Shown: positions 20,525-31,182, numbered from the stretch's first letter. The stretch is DNA of 64,000 nt from Nitrososphaerota archaeon (GCA_028867735.1 JAGWFW010000002.1:1-64000), one strand, 5' to 3'. Notes: generated by a model not told the origin, from the sequence alone. A program made the numbers and translations.

Positions 20525-21205
20525 GTGAGGGTTGCGGTAATCGTTTTTCCTGGGAGCAATTGCGATCGAGACATGCACCATGTCTTGACAGACGTGTTCA
20601 AGCTGCAATCGCAGCTTGTATGGCACGCTGATGACCTACCAAAGAACGTTGATGCCATTGTGCTGCCTGGGGGGTTTTCCTATGGCGATAGACTGAGGGC
20701 AGGTGTCATTGCAGCTCACAGTCCGATTATTGCACAGGTAAAAAAGATGGCAGAGAAAGGAATGCCAATACTTGGTGTCTGCAACGGCTTTCAGATATTG
20801 ACCGAGGCAGGCCTTTTGCCTGGAGCGCTTTTGAAGAACACCTCGCTCAGTTACATCTGCAGGTGGACTGAAATCATTGTAAAGAACAACAAGACGCCGT
20901 TTACAAACAAATTCAAGCTAAACCAGAGGATACCGATTGCAATTGCAAACGGCGAGGGGAGGTATTATGCAGACAAGGAAACACTGCACATGCTAAAGAA
21001 AAACAACCAAATCGTCTTCACCTATGGAGAGGACGTCAACGGAGCAACAATGAAGATTGCAAGCATATGCAACAAAGAAGGAAACGTTGTAGGCATGATG
21101 CCGCATCCTGAAAGATCTGCTGAACAAATTCTCAATCCGAAAGATGCCAAACCGGCATCCATGATCTTCGAGTCTCTGATAAAGACTCTGGGTGTCACTG
21201 CATGA
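20525..21205 (+). CDS. purQ: Phosphoribosylformylglycinamidine synthase subunit PurQ
   Basis: VIVFPGSNCDRD, GVCNGFQIL, MMPHPERS. Confidence 0.93.
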   Translation: MRVAVIVFPGSNCDRDMHHVLTDVFKLQSQLVWHADDLPKNVDAIVLPGGFSYGDRLRAGVIAAHSPIIAQVKKMAEKGMPILGVCNGFQILTEAGLLPGALLKNTSLSYICRWTEIIVKNNKTPFTNKFKLNQRIPIAIANGEGRYYADKETLHMLKKNNQIVFTYGEDVNGATMKIASICNKEGNVVGMMPHPERSAEQILNPKDAKPASMIFESLIKTLGVTA

Positions 21206-23364
21206 GCCTAACTCCGCAGGAATCTGCTTATCTTGAAAAAAAAATAGGAAGAAAGCCAAATCCTGTGGAACTACAAATAGTCGCAGCCGAATGGTCGGAG
21301 CACTGCTCCTACAAGTCATCAAAGAAGCATCTCAAAACCCTTCCACGAAAGGGAAGAAGGGTCATCTCAGGTCCTGGATATGATTCAGGGGTGCTAGATG
21401 TTGGCGACGGATATGTTGTCACTGTACACATTGAGAGCCACAACCACCCATCTGCAGTAGAGCCATACGGCGGGGCTGCAACTGGAGTGGGCGGGGTTAT
21501 ACGAGACATCCTGTCTGCTGGTACAAGACCGATTGCAATTTTGGATGGCCTCAGGTTTGGCGATATTGAAAAAGATACCCATGCAAGATGGCTATTCAAA
21601 AATGCCGTGCGAGGAATTGCCGATTATGGCAACTGCCTTGGAATTCCAACAATTGGAGGCGAAATAGAGTTTGACCGATGCTTTACAAATTATGCATTGG
21701 TAGATGTCGCCTCCGTAGGATTTGGAAAAAAAGAGAGGCTCATACAAAACAGGGCAGACAGAGGAGATTATGTAGTGTTGATTGGAGGCTCAACTGGAAG
21801 GGACGGAATAGGGGGTTCGCAGTTTGCATCTGACAAACTAGAATCTGAGAACCGCTCTGCAGTGCAAATTCCAGACCCGTTCATTGAAAAGCTGGTAATA
21901 GAGGCAATCCTAGAGGCCAGAAACCAGAAATGCATCAAGGCAATGAAAGATCTCGGGGGAGGCGGACTGTCATGCGCAGTCTCGGAAACATCAGATGCGC
22001 TGTCAGTTGGCATTGAGCTTGACGTTGCTCTGGTACACAAAAGAGAGCAGAACATGTCGCCTACCGAACTCATGGTATCTGAATCACAAGAAAGAATGCT
22101 TGTGATAACATCTCCTGAAAAACTGCAGACATTAAAAGAGATTTGTGAAAAGTTGCGCGTATCGTATTCTATTGTAGGAAGGGTGACCGAAGGCAATACG
22201 ATGCAGATAAAATATGACAAAGATACTGTGGCAAAACTGCCAAGCGACGTGGTTGTAAATGCGCCACTTCTTGACAGGCCTGCAAGCGTGCCAAAATATC
22301 TGGCAAGGATCTCATCCATTAAAAAACCAAAAGCTCCAAACCTGTCGCAAACATTATTGAGAATGCTTTCAAACCCAAACATTGCAAGCAAGCACTGGGT
22401 GTACACCCAATATGATCATGAAGTGGGAATTCGAACAGTAATCAAGCCTGGACAAGACGCCTCTGTTTTAAGGCTTGATAATGGAAAATTCCTATCGGTA
22501 AAGATAGACGGCAACTCAAAGCATTGTTATGTAAACCCAAGACAGGGAGTTATTGGATGCTTTGATGAGGCATGCAGAAACATAGTGTGCACTGGGGCCA
22601 CGCCTATCGGGATGGTAGACCATCTACAGTTTGGAAATCCAGAAGACCCTGAAATCTTCTGGACGTTCAAAGAGTCAGTTGAAGGCATAACCGAGTATGC
22701 CAAGTATTTTGAGATTCCATGTGTGGGGGGGAAAGTGAGCCTGTACAACGAGACTGATGATGGACCAATCAAGCCGACCCCGCTCATAGGCGTACTGGGT
22801 CTAATTGAGGGCAAGCCACTGATTCCAAAGAAAGCAAAAAAAGGCGACCTGCTTGTAATGGTGGGGCTTACAAAGGACGAGCTTGGCGGTTCTGAATATT
22901 ATGAATACGTACATGATGTGGTGGGCGGGGCATGCCCTGCGGTTGATATGGTTTCTTCAAGATCAAACCAAGAGGCAGTACTGGAAATAATAGGCCAAGG
23001 CATGACCAAGGCCGTGCATGACTGCTCAAAGGGCGGGCTTGGCGTGGCAATATCTGAACTTTGCATAACGCATGAAATAGGGTGCATGGTGTCACTTGAC
23101 AAGGTGCCATCTGAGCAACTCGCGGAAGACGAACTGCTCTTTTCAGAATCTCATTCCAGATTCCTGTTAATTGTAGAGCCTTCAAAGATAAAGGCAGTAA
23201 GGGCATTGCTTGAAAAGCATAAAGTCAAGCATGATGCCATAGGCAAGTTTTCAGGAAAAAACATCGCGTTTAAGAACAAGTCAAAGGTGGTTGCAAGTGT
23301 AATGGTTGATAAAGCACAAGAAAAATGGTTAAACTCGTTGGGGTCATTGGTTAGTCATGGTTAA
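21202..23364 (+). CDS. purL: Phosphoribosylformylglycinamidine synthase subunit PurL
   Basis: EWSEHCSYKSSK, HIESHNHPSAVEPYGGAATGVGG, GGEIEF, KAMKDLGGGGLSCA. Confidence 0.95.
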   Translation: MSLTPQESAYLEKKIGRKPNPVELQIVAAEWSEHCSYKSSKKHLKTLPRKGRRVISGPGYDSGVLDVGDGYVVTVHIESHNHPSAVEPYGGAATGVGGVIRDILSAGTRPIAILDGLRFGDIEKDTHARWLFKNAVRGIADYGNCLGIPTIGGEIEFDRCFTNYALVDVASVGFGKKERLIQNRADRGDYVVLIGGSTGRDGIGGSQFASDKLESENRSAVQIPDPFIEKLVIEAILEARNQKCIKAMKDLGGGGLSCAVSETSDALSVGIELDVALVHKREQNMSPTELMVSESQERMLVITSPEKLQTLKEICEKLRVSYSIVGRVTEGNTMQIKYDKDTVAKLPSDVVVNAPLLDRPASVPKYLARISSIKKPKAPNLSQTLLRMLSNPNIASKHWVYTQYDHEVGIRTVIKPGQDASVLRLDNGKFLSVKIDGNSKHCYVNPRQGVIGCFDEACRNIVCTGATPIGMVDHLQFGNPEDPEIFWTFKESVEGITEYAKYFEIPCVGGKVSLYNETDDGPIKPTPLIGVLGLIEGKPLIPKKAKKGDLLVMVGLTKDELGGSEYYEYVHDVVGGACPAVDMVSSRSNQEAVLEIIGQGMTKAVHDCSKGGLGVAISELCITHEIGCMVSLDKVPSEQLAEDELLFSESHSRFLLIVEPSKIKAVRALLEKHKVKHDAIGKFSGKNIAFKNKSKVVASVMVDKAQEKWLNSLGSLVSHG

Positions 23365-24793
23365 GGAAAACTGCGGTGTAGTCGGAGTTTTCAGCCTAGA
23401 CGGCGCAAACGTCATTCCAATGGTAATTGACGCACTGCGTGCACTGCAGCATCGAGGACAGGAAGCATGGGGAGTGGCAGTCCCAAAAAAACAACCCCAC
23501 AAACAACTTGGACTGGTGTCATCTGCGGTATCTGAATTTGACAAGATTACGCGTGACTATGCATCGCCTTCCGCTATTGGTCATGTAAGATATTCAACAA
23601 TTGGAAAAAGCAACTTGGAAAACGCCCAGCCACTAAAGGTCAAGGACCTGTGCATCGCACACAACGGAACGATATCTAACGTGGAAGAGCTGGCAGGGAT
23701 GGTTGGCGGGTGCACCTTTACGCCGCAAAATGCAAGCGATACGCTTGTTGCAGCGCAAAGGCTGGTCTCGCTCATGTCGGAGAACGCGAAACTTGGGAGC
23801 GCACTTTCGATTTTAAAAAATGAGATGATTGGCTCTTTTTGCTTTACGTTTGTTTCAGACGACAATGCGGTATATGCCGCCCGGGACCCAAGAGGGTTCA
23901 GGCCAATGGTAATAGGATACAGAAAAGACAACAACTCTTACATCGTGGCGTCAGAATCTGTAGCACTTTCTGCGGTGGGCGCGCAGCTTGTAAGGGATGT
24001 AAAACCAGGCGAGCTTGTAAAAATAAGCAATGCCGGACTCGAATCTGAAATGTTCTCAGACGAGAAAAAGCCCGCACATTGCTCTTTTGAATTTACCTAT
24101 TTTGCGCACCCGTCAAGCGTCATGGAAGGCTCTAACATCTATGTCGCAAGAAAAAGGATTGGGCAGTTTCTGGCAAAAAAATACCCGATCAAGGATGCCG
24201 ACATTGTCGTGCCTGTCCCAGACTCTGCAAGACCTGCCGCGCTTGGGTATGCACAAGAGCTTGGGGTTCCATTTGAAGAAGGGCTGCTCAAGGACAGATA
24301 CAGCAGAAAAGGGCCACTCCGAAGTTTCATCGAACCACATCAAAGCGACAGAGTAGAGATAAACCGATGGATAATTCCAATAACACAGGTCATCAGCGGA
24401 AAGCATGTTGTTGTAGTTGACGACAGTCTCGTGCGTGGTACAAGCTCAAAAGCAATCATCAAGGCACTGCGAAGGGCGGGTGCAAGAAAGATCAGCATGG
24501 TGATAACTTTTCCTCCAATCAAGTTTCCATGCTATGCAGGAATTGACTTTCCATCGCAGGACGAGCTTGTGACATATCTTGGAGACGGGAGGGACTACAC
24601 CGAAGAAGAGGTTACAGAAAAAGTAAGACAGTTGATTGGTGCTGACTTTCTTGGATATAATGACGCCAAAAATCTTGCAGATGCAGTGGGGATGGATAGC
24701 AATTCCATGTGCTTTACCTGCTACACCGGGGACTATTCCAGTCTGGGAATAAAGCCTACGTTTAAGAGCAGAGCTGAAATCAAGGGCGAGTAA
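23357..24793 (+). CDS. purF: Amidophosphoribosyltransferase
   Basis: CGVVGVF, LQHRGQEAWG, GHVRYST, VVVDDSLVRGTSSK. Confidence 0.95.
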   Translation: MVKENCGVVGVFSLDGANVIPMVIDALRALQHRGQEAWGVAVPKKQPHKQLGLVSSAVSEFDKITRDYASPSAIGHVRYSTIGKSNLENAQPLKVKDLCIAHNGTISNVEELAGMVGGCTFTPQNASDTLVAAQRLVSLMSENAKLGSALSILKNEMIGSFCFTFVSDDNAVYAARDPRGFRPMVIGYRKDNNSYIVASESVALSAVGAQLVRDVKPGELVKISNAGLESEMFSDEKKPAHCSFEFTYFAHPSSVMEGSNIYVARKRIGQFLAKKYPIKDADIVVPVPDSARPAALGYAQELGVPFEEGLLKDRYSRKGPLRSFIEPHQSDRVEINRWIIPITQVISGKHVVVVDDSLVRGTSSKAIIKALRRAGARKISMVITFPPIKFPCYAGIDFPSQDELVTYLGDGRDYTEEEVTEKVRQLIGADFLGYNDAKNLADAVGMDSNSMCFTCYTGDYSSLGIKPTFKSRAEIKGE

Positions 24794-24794
24794 A

Positions 24795-25040
24795 TTGGAA
24801 CTGGCATTTGTTCTTGTAAAAAGCAAGATGGGACATGAAATGGAAGTGATGAATAGCATACTCAAGATAGACGGAATAAAGGAAGTCATGGGAACATATG
24901 GCCAGTATGATATCTTCGTCAAGATCCAAGTCCCAAGTCGATCTCAGGTTGAAAAAATAATTACAAAAGAGCTGCGCAAAATATCAAACGTGGTATCTAC
25001 CACTACACTGCCAGTTATTCCAGGACAAGGCGAAAAATAA
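24795..25040 (+). CDS. Stand-alone Lrp/AsnC ligand-binding (RAM) domain protein within pur cluster
   Basis: AFVLVKSKMGHEMEVMNSILKIDGIKEVMGTYGQYDIFVKIQVPS. Confidence 0.8.
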   Translation: MELAFVLVKSKMGHEMEVMNSILKIDGIKEVMGTYGQYDIFVKIQVPSRSQVEKIITKELRKISNVVSTTTLPVIPGQGEK

Positions 25041-25110
25041 CTTTCATCAGAACAGAAAAACCGGCAGATCTTCTATCAACTTAAATTCTAGGCAGCCATA
25101 TGACGCCTGA

Positions 25111-25938
25111 TTGAGGTTTTTACGCTCAGGCAAGGTCAAGGACATATACGAAGTAGACAAGGAGCATGTCTTGTTCCACTTTTCAGACCGGGTCTCCGCC
25201 TTTGACGTAAAATTTCCAAACCAGATACCTAGAAAAGGTGAGGTCCTGTGCAGCTTTGCAGAGTTTTGGTTCAAAAAACTACCAGTTAGGAATCACTATG
25301 TCAGGACCGAGGCAAAAGACAAGATAGTGGTCAAGAAGATGGATATGGTCCCAATAGAATGTGTCGTACGTGGATATTTCTATGGAAGCCTGATTCAGAG
25401 GTGGAAAGAAGGAGAAGTCAGGATTCCGGAGGGTACAGACACTCGTATGGCAGCAAGGCTTCCAATGCCAATCTTTGATCCTACAACAAAATCAGAAACA
25501 CACGACATACCTATCACAAGAGACGACGCACTGAAGATGAATCTTGCAAGCCCTGAAGAATACGACTGGCTTGAAAAGACCTCACTTGAAATCTATCGCC
25601 AAATGTACAAAATCGCCGACAAGGCTGGATTCATACTTGCAGACTTGAAGATGGAGTTTGGAAAGATAGGAAACGAAATTGTTCTGGGTGACTCGATTGG
25701 ACCTGACGAATACAGGATGTGGCCCAAAGAATCCTATGCAGTAGGCAAGATTCAGGAAAGCTATGACAAGCAGTTGTTGCGTGACTGGCTTGCAGCTCAG
25801 GGCCTACAAAAAAAGTTTGAAGATGAGCGAAAGCAGGGAAAAGACCCGGTTGCACCATCACTTCCATCTGTACTTTGCAACGAACTGTCTTCAAGATACG
25901 TCTCTTCCTATGAGCGCATCACAGGTACTCGCCTTTAA
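25111..25938 (+). CDS. purC: SAICAR synthase
   Basis: SGKVKDIYEV, DRVSAFDV, MDMVPIECVVRGY, LADLKMEFG; C-terminal SSRYVSSYERITG. Confidence 0.93.
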   Translation: MRFLRSGKVKDIYEVDKEHVLFHFSDRVSAFDVKFPNQIPRKGEVLCSFAEFWFKKLPVRNHYVRTEAKDKIVVKKMDMVPIECVVRGYFYGSLIQRWKEGEVRIPEGTDTRMAARLPMPIFDPTTKSETHDIPITRDDALKMNLASPEEYDWLEKTSLEIYRQMYKIADKAGFILADLKMEFGKIGNEIVLGDSIGPDEYRMWPKESYAVGKIQESYDKQLLRDWLAAQGLQKKFEDERKQGKDPVAPSLPSVLCNELSSRYVSSYERITGTRL

Positions 25939-26254
25939 CTCGAATTCTGTTTTGAGCCGCTAGTGCAAACTGCCTCTTCGCGTACCCATTTTGCCCTGTC
26001 AGGGAATCCTTTTCCAAAAAATTCAAAAATTTCTAAATTTTTAATTTTATCATAATGTTATAATGTATATGGTAATAATACTTATTGCATGATAATGATA
26101 CAATTTGTTTAGTTTTGCAATCATACTAATTGTAGCAAAAAGACCAAACTAGGAGCTTTTTTACGATAATCGTAGCGTGAAAAAAAATTATGTATTGAAC
26201 GAAAAAATTATGATCCCTTGATCTTTTAGGCTGCATTAAAACTCAAATCAGGAA

Positions 26255-26788
26255 ATGTCAACTTTACTGCAAAAAGAAATAAAGATAAACAAAATCCTTG
26301 CCACAAACATCGAACAAGCCAAAGCCCTTGACGATTATGCCAGAATTCGAATTCTGCAAATATTGTATCACAAGCAACTTTCAACGGAGCAAATTGTTGG
26401 GGAGTTACACCAGGAGGGATACAAAAAAGCAACCACTACAATAAGGCATCATCTCGACGTTCTAAAAGATGCAGGGCTTGTAGAGATTGTAAAGATGGAG
26501 GAAGTCAGGGGCGCCGTTCTAAAGTACTATGGAACCACAGTCAAAGTCCTTGGACACAAGCTGCCACCAAACTTTGAAACCGAATTCTCTAAAACAATAA
26601 CTGAAGCGTCAGTAAGGCTGGAAAAGATACTGAAAAACATTGCTCAAAGCACGGGAACAAAAATGAAGAAAAAATCTTCTGCAAAAAATAACCACGAGCC
26701 ACACTATGAGGAATATCTTTTGGTGGAAATAATGAATCGTGCAATGACCCGCGTGTTCGAGGAAAATAATTCCATGCTGCAAAAATAA
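26255..26788 (+). CDS. Winged-helix (ArsR-like) transcriptional regulator
   Basis: DYARIRILQILYHKQLSTEQIV...TIRHHLDVLKDAGLVEIV. Confidence 0.82.
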   Translation: MSTLLQKEIKINKILATNIEQAKALDDYARIRILQILYHKQLSTEQIVGELHQEGYKKATTTIRHHLDVLKDAGLVEIVKMEEVRGAVLKYYGTTVKVLGHKLPPNFETEFSKTITEASVRLEKILKNIAQSTGTKMKKKSSAKNNHEPHYEEYLLVEIMNRAMTRVFEENNSMLQK

Positions 26789-27214
26789 TCAGGTTACATC
26801 TATTGCAAAAGTTCCTCTTGCGTCGGGATTTTGCAAGATCTTTACCATTTGCCTTGGAAGCAAATCTGCTGCGGCATCGCAATTGGTGGCCAAAGTTCTT
26901 GGACACACAAAAGCGCTCTTTCTAATTACAACGTCGTGAGGATTTGTAAGCGGCAACTTGTCGTTTCCCATCCCCTTTACTTTGAACATAAAATCTTTCA
27001 CTGAAATCGTACAGGTGATACTTGATTTTGAATTTTGCAAAAGCGCTTTCATTTTTTCTGGCAAGTCATTGCAACCAGAGCTTGCTCTTACTCCGATAAT
27101 GCAGTCCCCATTTGTAGTAAGACACGACTCGGTTGTTATCTCGATTGTTTTTGGATGCAATGATCTGATGTTTTCATGACCATGGAAAGGGATCTCAAAA
27201 CGCATGATTTTCAA
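26789..27214 (-). CDS. DUF371 family protein
   Basis: FHGHENIRSLHPKTIEITTE ... GDCIIGVRAS ... AADLLPRQMVKILQNP. Confidence 0.75.
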   Translation of the reverse strand: MKIMRFEIPFHGHENIRSLHPKTIEITTESCLTTNGDCIIGVRASSGCNDLPEKMKALLQNSKSSITCTISVKDFMFKVKGMGNDKLPLTNPHDVVIRKSAFVCPRTLATNCDAAADLLPRQMVKILQNPDARGTFAIDVT

Positions 27215-27258
27215 CTTGTATAAACTTAAATTAAACCTTCAAAGGTAGGAATTTTGAA

Positions 27259-27999
27259 ATGCTTCCAGCAGCAGCAGGTTATGATAGGGCAATTACTGTC
27301 TTTTCTCCTGATGGCAGACTTTACCAAGTTGAATATGCTATTGAAACAGTAAGGCGCGGTACACTTGCAATAGGTGTCAAAAGCAAGGATGGCATTGTCT
27401 TGGCAGTGGAAGAAAAGCCAAGAAAACTACAAAACTCTGATATCACTCAAAAAATATTCCAAGTAGACGATCACATTGGAGTGGCAGCAGCAGGATACAT
27501 TCCAGATGCAAGATCGCAGGTAGACAACGCGCGATTTTTCTCGCAAAGTAACAGGATGATATACGATGAACCAATCGAGGTAGAGTCTGTTGCAAAACAT
27601 CTTGCTGACCAGTGTCAGCAATTTACCCAGTATGCAGGAGTTCGCCCGTTTGGTGTCGCGCTAATCATCGCAGGAATAGACAAGAGCGGAAGCACAATTT
27701 ATCTGACCGATCCTAGCGGCACATACATTTCATATGATGCGGTGGCAATTGGAGCAGGCTCAGATCAAGTGACGGAATATCTGGAAAAATACTACAAAAA
27801 AGATCTCTCGCTTGACGATGCGGCGGCACTGGCAATAGAATCAATCTATCTTGTAAGCGAAGAAAAAGAAGGAGTAAAGCACATCAAGATGGCCCAAATT
27901 CTAAATGATTCCAAGGTCATGACAAAAACTGCGGAAAAAGACATTGAAAAATACGCAGTCAAGGCAAAAGAAAACATCTCAAAGAGACAGCAAAAGTAA
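27259..27999 (+). CDS. psmA: Proteasome alpha subunit
   Basis: YDRAITVFSPDGRLYQVEYAIETVRRGTLAIGV. Confidence 0.96.
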   Translation: MLPAAAGYDRAITVFSPDGRLYQVEYAIETVRRGTLAIGVKSKDGIVLAVEEKPRKLQNSDITQKIFQVDDHIGVAAAGYIPDARSQVDNARFFSQSNRMIYDEPIEVESVAKHLADQCQQFTQYAGVRPFGVALIIAGIDKSGSTIYLTDPSGTYISYDAVAIGAGSDQVTEYLEKYYKKDLSLDDAAALAIESIYLVSEEKEGVKHIKMAQILNDSKVMTKTAEKDIEKYAVKAKENISKRQQK

Positions 28000-28034
28000 C
28001 TAGTATTTTATAACGCGGTCAAGCACCTGCAATA

Positions 28035-28850
28035 TTGAAAGTTTCAGTTGCCATTCCTGATTCATCGTTAATGGAAGAGCCCACTCCGCTTGACAAATCG
28101 ATGAAGATATCCCAGATTGCAAGGGCATGTTCCATATTCAGGGTAAATACAATCTATGTCTACCACGAGGCCGACGGTAGAGATAGGGACAGATCACTCT
28201 TGCGCCTAATACTGCGCTTTCTTGAAACTCCTCAATATCTGCGCCGAACGCTTTTTAGGAAGACAGACGATCTAAGGTTTGCAGGAAGTCTCAGTCCTCT
28301 TAAAATTCCATCACATGTACAGACACCAGATCCAAAAAAAGTAAGACGGGGAGACATTCGTGATGGTGTTGTCGTCTTTGCAAGAGGACAAAAATATGTA
28401 GATGTCGGATTTGAACAGTTCATACCATACCATGGACCTGACGAAGTTGGAAAAAGAATAATCGTGCAATTCAAAGAAGGATTCCCAAATTTTTCAGTAA
28501 AGCAGATCAGACGCGATGAGATCAAGCAATACTGGGGATATGAAGTCAAAGAGTCTTCCAGTCTTGCCAACCTGCTTTCAGCGTGGAATGCCCCTGTGAT
28601 ATTTACTTCAAGAAAAGGCAAGTCTGTGAATAAAACACAAAAATATTTTCAGGAGATTGCTGACTCGGAAGTGTTGGTAGTTTTTGGTTCTCCAAAAAGA
28701 GGAGTCCATGAAATTCTTGGCAAGGCTTTGGGAAACGTACCGCGATCTCAGATCCTGAACTTTTTCCCCGATCAGGCCACGGAAACAGTCCGACTGGAGG
28801 AAGCAATACTTGGAACACTTGCGATCTTAAACGTATTATCGCACAACTAG
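28035..28850 (+). CDS. Putative RNA (uridine) methyltransferase, SPOUT superfamily, upstream of rpl3
   Basis: ETPQYLRRTLF, LVVFGSPKRGVHEIL; typical archaeal position upstream of the uL3 gene. Confidence 0.8.
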   Translation: MKVSVAIPDSSLMEEPTPLDKSMKISQIARACSIFRVNTIYVYHEADGRDRDRSLLRLILRFLETPQYLRRTLFRKTDDLRFAGSLSPLKIPSHVQTPDPKKVRRGDIRDGVVVFARGQKYVDVGFEQFIPYHGPDEVGKRIIVQFKEGFPNFSVKQIRRDEIKQYWGYEVKESSSLANLLSAWNAPVIFTSRKGKSVNKTQKYFQEIADSEVLVVFGSPKRGVHEILGKALGNVPRSQILNFFPDQATETVRLEEAILGTLAILNVLSHN

Positions 28851-28880
28851 TTTAATATTGAAATACTTGGCACGTTTTGG

Positions 28881-28985
28881 TTGTTGAAAGACAAAAGATT
28901 TCTTATGGTTGCAGTTATGGCTGGAATTGCGGGAATTGTCATTGGAAGTCTAATTATTGTAACACGTCTTGTGCATTTTTTATAA
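28881..28985 (+). CDS. Possible small single-TM protein (34 aa)
   Basis: LLKDKRFLMVAVMAGIAGIVIGSLIIVTRLVHFL*; TTG start, between SPOUT gene and rpl3. Confidence 0.4.
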   Translation: MLKDKRFLMVAVMAGIAGIVIGSLIIVTRLVHFL

Positions 28986-29073
28986 AAGTGACAAGTTTTA
29001 CAAAAAAATAATCACAAGTTGTCTTTTCTACTTATAGACTTATAATGGGGTACTCGACTTTTAGCGTTTATCA

Positions 29074-30066
29074 ATGGGCCATAGGAAGCATAGTCAGCCA
29101 AGGAGGGGAAGCCTTGCATATTTGCCAAGGTCTCGAGCGAAGAGCATGGAGGCCAGAATTCGTACTTGGCCTGATCTTAAAACCGACGAGCCAAAACTGC
29201 AGGGACACGCAGGATTCAAGGCTGCATGCATGCGCATTGCCAGCATCGATGACAGAGAAAAGACCCCGAACTTTGGCAAGCAGCTTGTAAGTCTTGGAAC
29301 AGTTGTTGTTACCCCGCCAATGACAATTATCGGAATTAGAGGATACTCAAAGGACAGATACGGGCTTGATTCAATTTATGATGTTTATGCAAAGGACCTG
29401 CCAAAAGAACTCTCAAGGCTTTTCAGGACAAAGCACGACGAGAAAAGCGTCGAAAAAGCAGAAAAGGCGCTTGGCAGAACCGAAGAGCTCTATGCAATTA
29501 CATGCGTGATGCCAGGGCGCGCAGGACTTGAGCAAAAAAAACCATTTGTGTTTGAAATTGCTGTCAAAGGCGGAGACACTCAAAAACAGTTTGCCTTTCT
29601 CAAGGAACTCTTGGGAAAGGAAGTGAAGATTGATCAGGTATTCCAAAAGGGCGCTGAAGTGGACGTTGCCGCAATCACAAAAGGAAAAGGATTCGAAGGT
29701 CCTATTGCAAGATGGGGAGTAAAAAAGAAGCAACACAAGTCAAGAAAAAGCGTAAGAGCGCTTGGTACTCTGGGTCCTATCAGTCCTGCAACAATCATGT
29801 ATACTGTACCAAGGGCGGGTCAGAGAGGTTTTCATCAAAGAACGCAATACAACAACAGAATCATGATAATGGGAAATTCTGAAAATGAAGAATACAAAAT
29901 CAATCGTTCCGGCGGATTCAAACATTTTGGAGTAGTAAAAGGAGATTACGTTATTTTGCGCGGCTCGATTCCTGGAACTTATAGCAGGATGGTAAAACTT
30001 CGCGCACCTACCCGACCCAAAATATCCAAGGTCAACCAGCCAAAAATTCTGGAGATAATGATATGA
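29074..30066 (+). CDS. rpl3: Ribosomal protein uL3
   Basis: MGHRKHSQPRRGSLAYLPR ... GQRGFHQRTQYNNRI. Confidence 0.96.
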   Translation: MGHRKHSQPRRGSLAYLPRSRAKSMEARIRTWPDLKTDEPKLQGHAGFKAACMRIASIDDREKTPNFGKQLVSLGTVVVTPPMTIIGIRGYSKDRYGLDSIYDVYAKDLPKELSRLFRTKHDEKSVEKAEKALGRTEELYAITCVMPGRAGLEQKKPFVFEIAVKGGDTQKQFAFLKELLGKEVKIDQVFQKGAEVDVAAITKGKGFEGPIARWGVKKKQHKSRKSVRALGTLGPISPATIMYTVPRAGQRGFHQRTQYNNRIMIMGNSENEEYKINRSGGFKHFGVVKGDYVILRGSIPGTYSRMVKLRAPTRPKISKVNQPKILEIMI

Positions 30067-30878
30067 AAGTTCCAGTAATGTCAACTTCTGGAGCAAAAGA
30101 CGGGGAAGTAGAACTACCGCTGGTCTTTTCAACGCCGGTCAGAAATGATCTGATTCACAAAGCATACGTGCATCTAGAGTCTCACGGTTTTCAAAGACAA
30201 GGAAGGTATCCAAACGCAGGTATGGATGTGGTAGCGGAATCAAACAGCCCTCCAACAGGACATCACGCAGCAAGAGTTGCTCGTATGCGCGGAGGTGGAG
30301 GCGGAAGACAAGGTCAAGGTGGTGGTGTTGCAATGGTAAGAAAGGGAAGACAAGCGCATCCTCCTACTTCAGACAAAGTCATATACAAATTATTGAATAA
30401 AAAAGAAAACAGGCTAGCGCTGTGCTCTGCAATAGCAGCCACATCGTCTGCCTTTTTTGTAAAACTCAGGGGTCACAAGGTTGACAAGATAGAGTCATTT
30501 CCAATCATACTGTCTGATCAGGTGGAATCAATATCCAAGTCAAAAGAGCTCTCAAAAGTCTTGGATTCTCTGCACGTATCTGATGACATTGCCAGACTTG
30601 AAGGCAGACTCAAACGTCGTTCAGGCAAGCCACAGTTGCGTGGAAGAAGTACCAAGGTAGGAAAGAGCATCTTGCTTGTGGTAAAAGACGCAAAGAAACT
30701 TTCCAAGGCATGCGGCTCTATAATCGGAGTAGACGTTGTCGAGGCAAAAAACCTGAGCGTAGTTGATTTGGCACCTGGCGCAAAACCAATACGATTAACC
30801 GCATATTCTAAAGGTGCGCTGGAAGAGATTGGAAAACTCAAGTCTTCGCATCTTGAATTAATGGTGGCATTGAAATGA
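30063..30878 (+). CDS. rpl4: Ribosomal protein uL4
   Basis: ARVARMRGGGGGRQGQGG ... order uL3-uL4-uL23. Confidence 0.94.
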   Translation: MKVPVMSTSGAKDGEVELPLVFSTPVRNDLIHKAYVHLESHGFQRQGRYPNAGMDVVAESNSPPTGHHAARVARMRGGGGGRQGQGGGVAMVRKGRQAHPPTSDKVIYKLLNKKENRLALCSAIAATSSAFFVKLRGHKVDKIESFPIILSDQVESISKSKELSKVLDSLHVSDDIARLEGRLKRRSGKPQLRGRSTKVGKSILLVVKDAKKLSKACGSIIGVDVVEAKNLSVVDLAPGAKPIRLTAYSKGALEEIGKLKSSHLELMVALK

Positions 30879-31141
30879 ATGTAGACGAAGCTACCCACAT
30901 CATACTCAAACCGTATGTAACTGAAAAGACATTTGCGCTAGTTGAAAATGAAAGCAGAATATGCTTTTTGGTACATGAAAACACGACCAAACCAAAGATA
31001 GCCGAAGCTATCAAAGTACTATACAACGAAACCCCGTTGGGAGTAAACGTGTGCAGAACAGTATATGGCAAAAAGGCTTTTGTAAAGTTCGAGACAATCG
31101 AAAAGGCAAGAGACCTTGCAACTAAGATAGGAATGCTATAA
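30875..31141 (+). CDS. rpl23: Ribosomal protein uL23
   Basis: ILKPYVTEKTFALVENESRICFLVHENTTKPKIAEAIKVLY. Confidence 0.94.
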   Translation: MNVDEATHIILKPYVTEKTFALVENESRICFLVHENTTKPKIAEAIKVLYNETPLGVNVCRTVYGKKAFVKFETIEKARDLATKIGML

Positions 31142-31182
31142 TATGGTCCTTCGAGAACGAATTCAGATAAAGGTGGAAATAA

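Noticed and set aside
21768-22406. 212 aa antisense ORF in purL
   Set aside because: Fully inside conserved purL; codon-bias artefact
26020-26250. AT-rich intergenic stretch with AAATTCAAAAATTTCTAAATTT as a fifth copy of the palindrome
   Set aside because: Lacks the TTCGAA core; probably ordinary AT-rich promoter DNA
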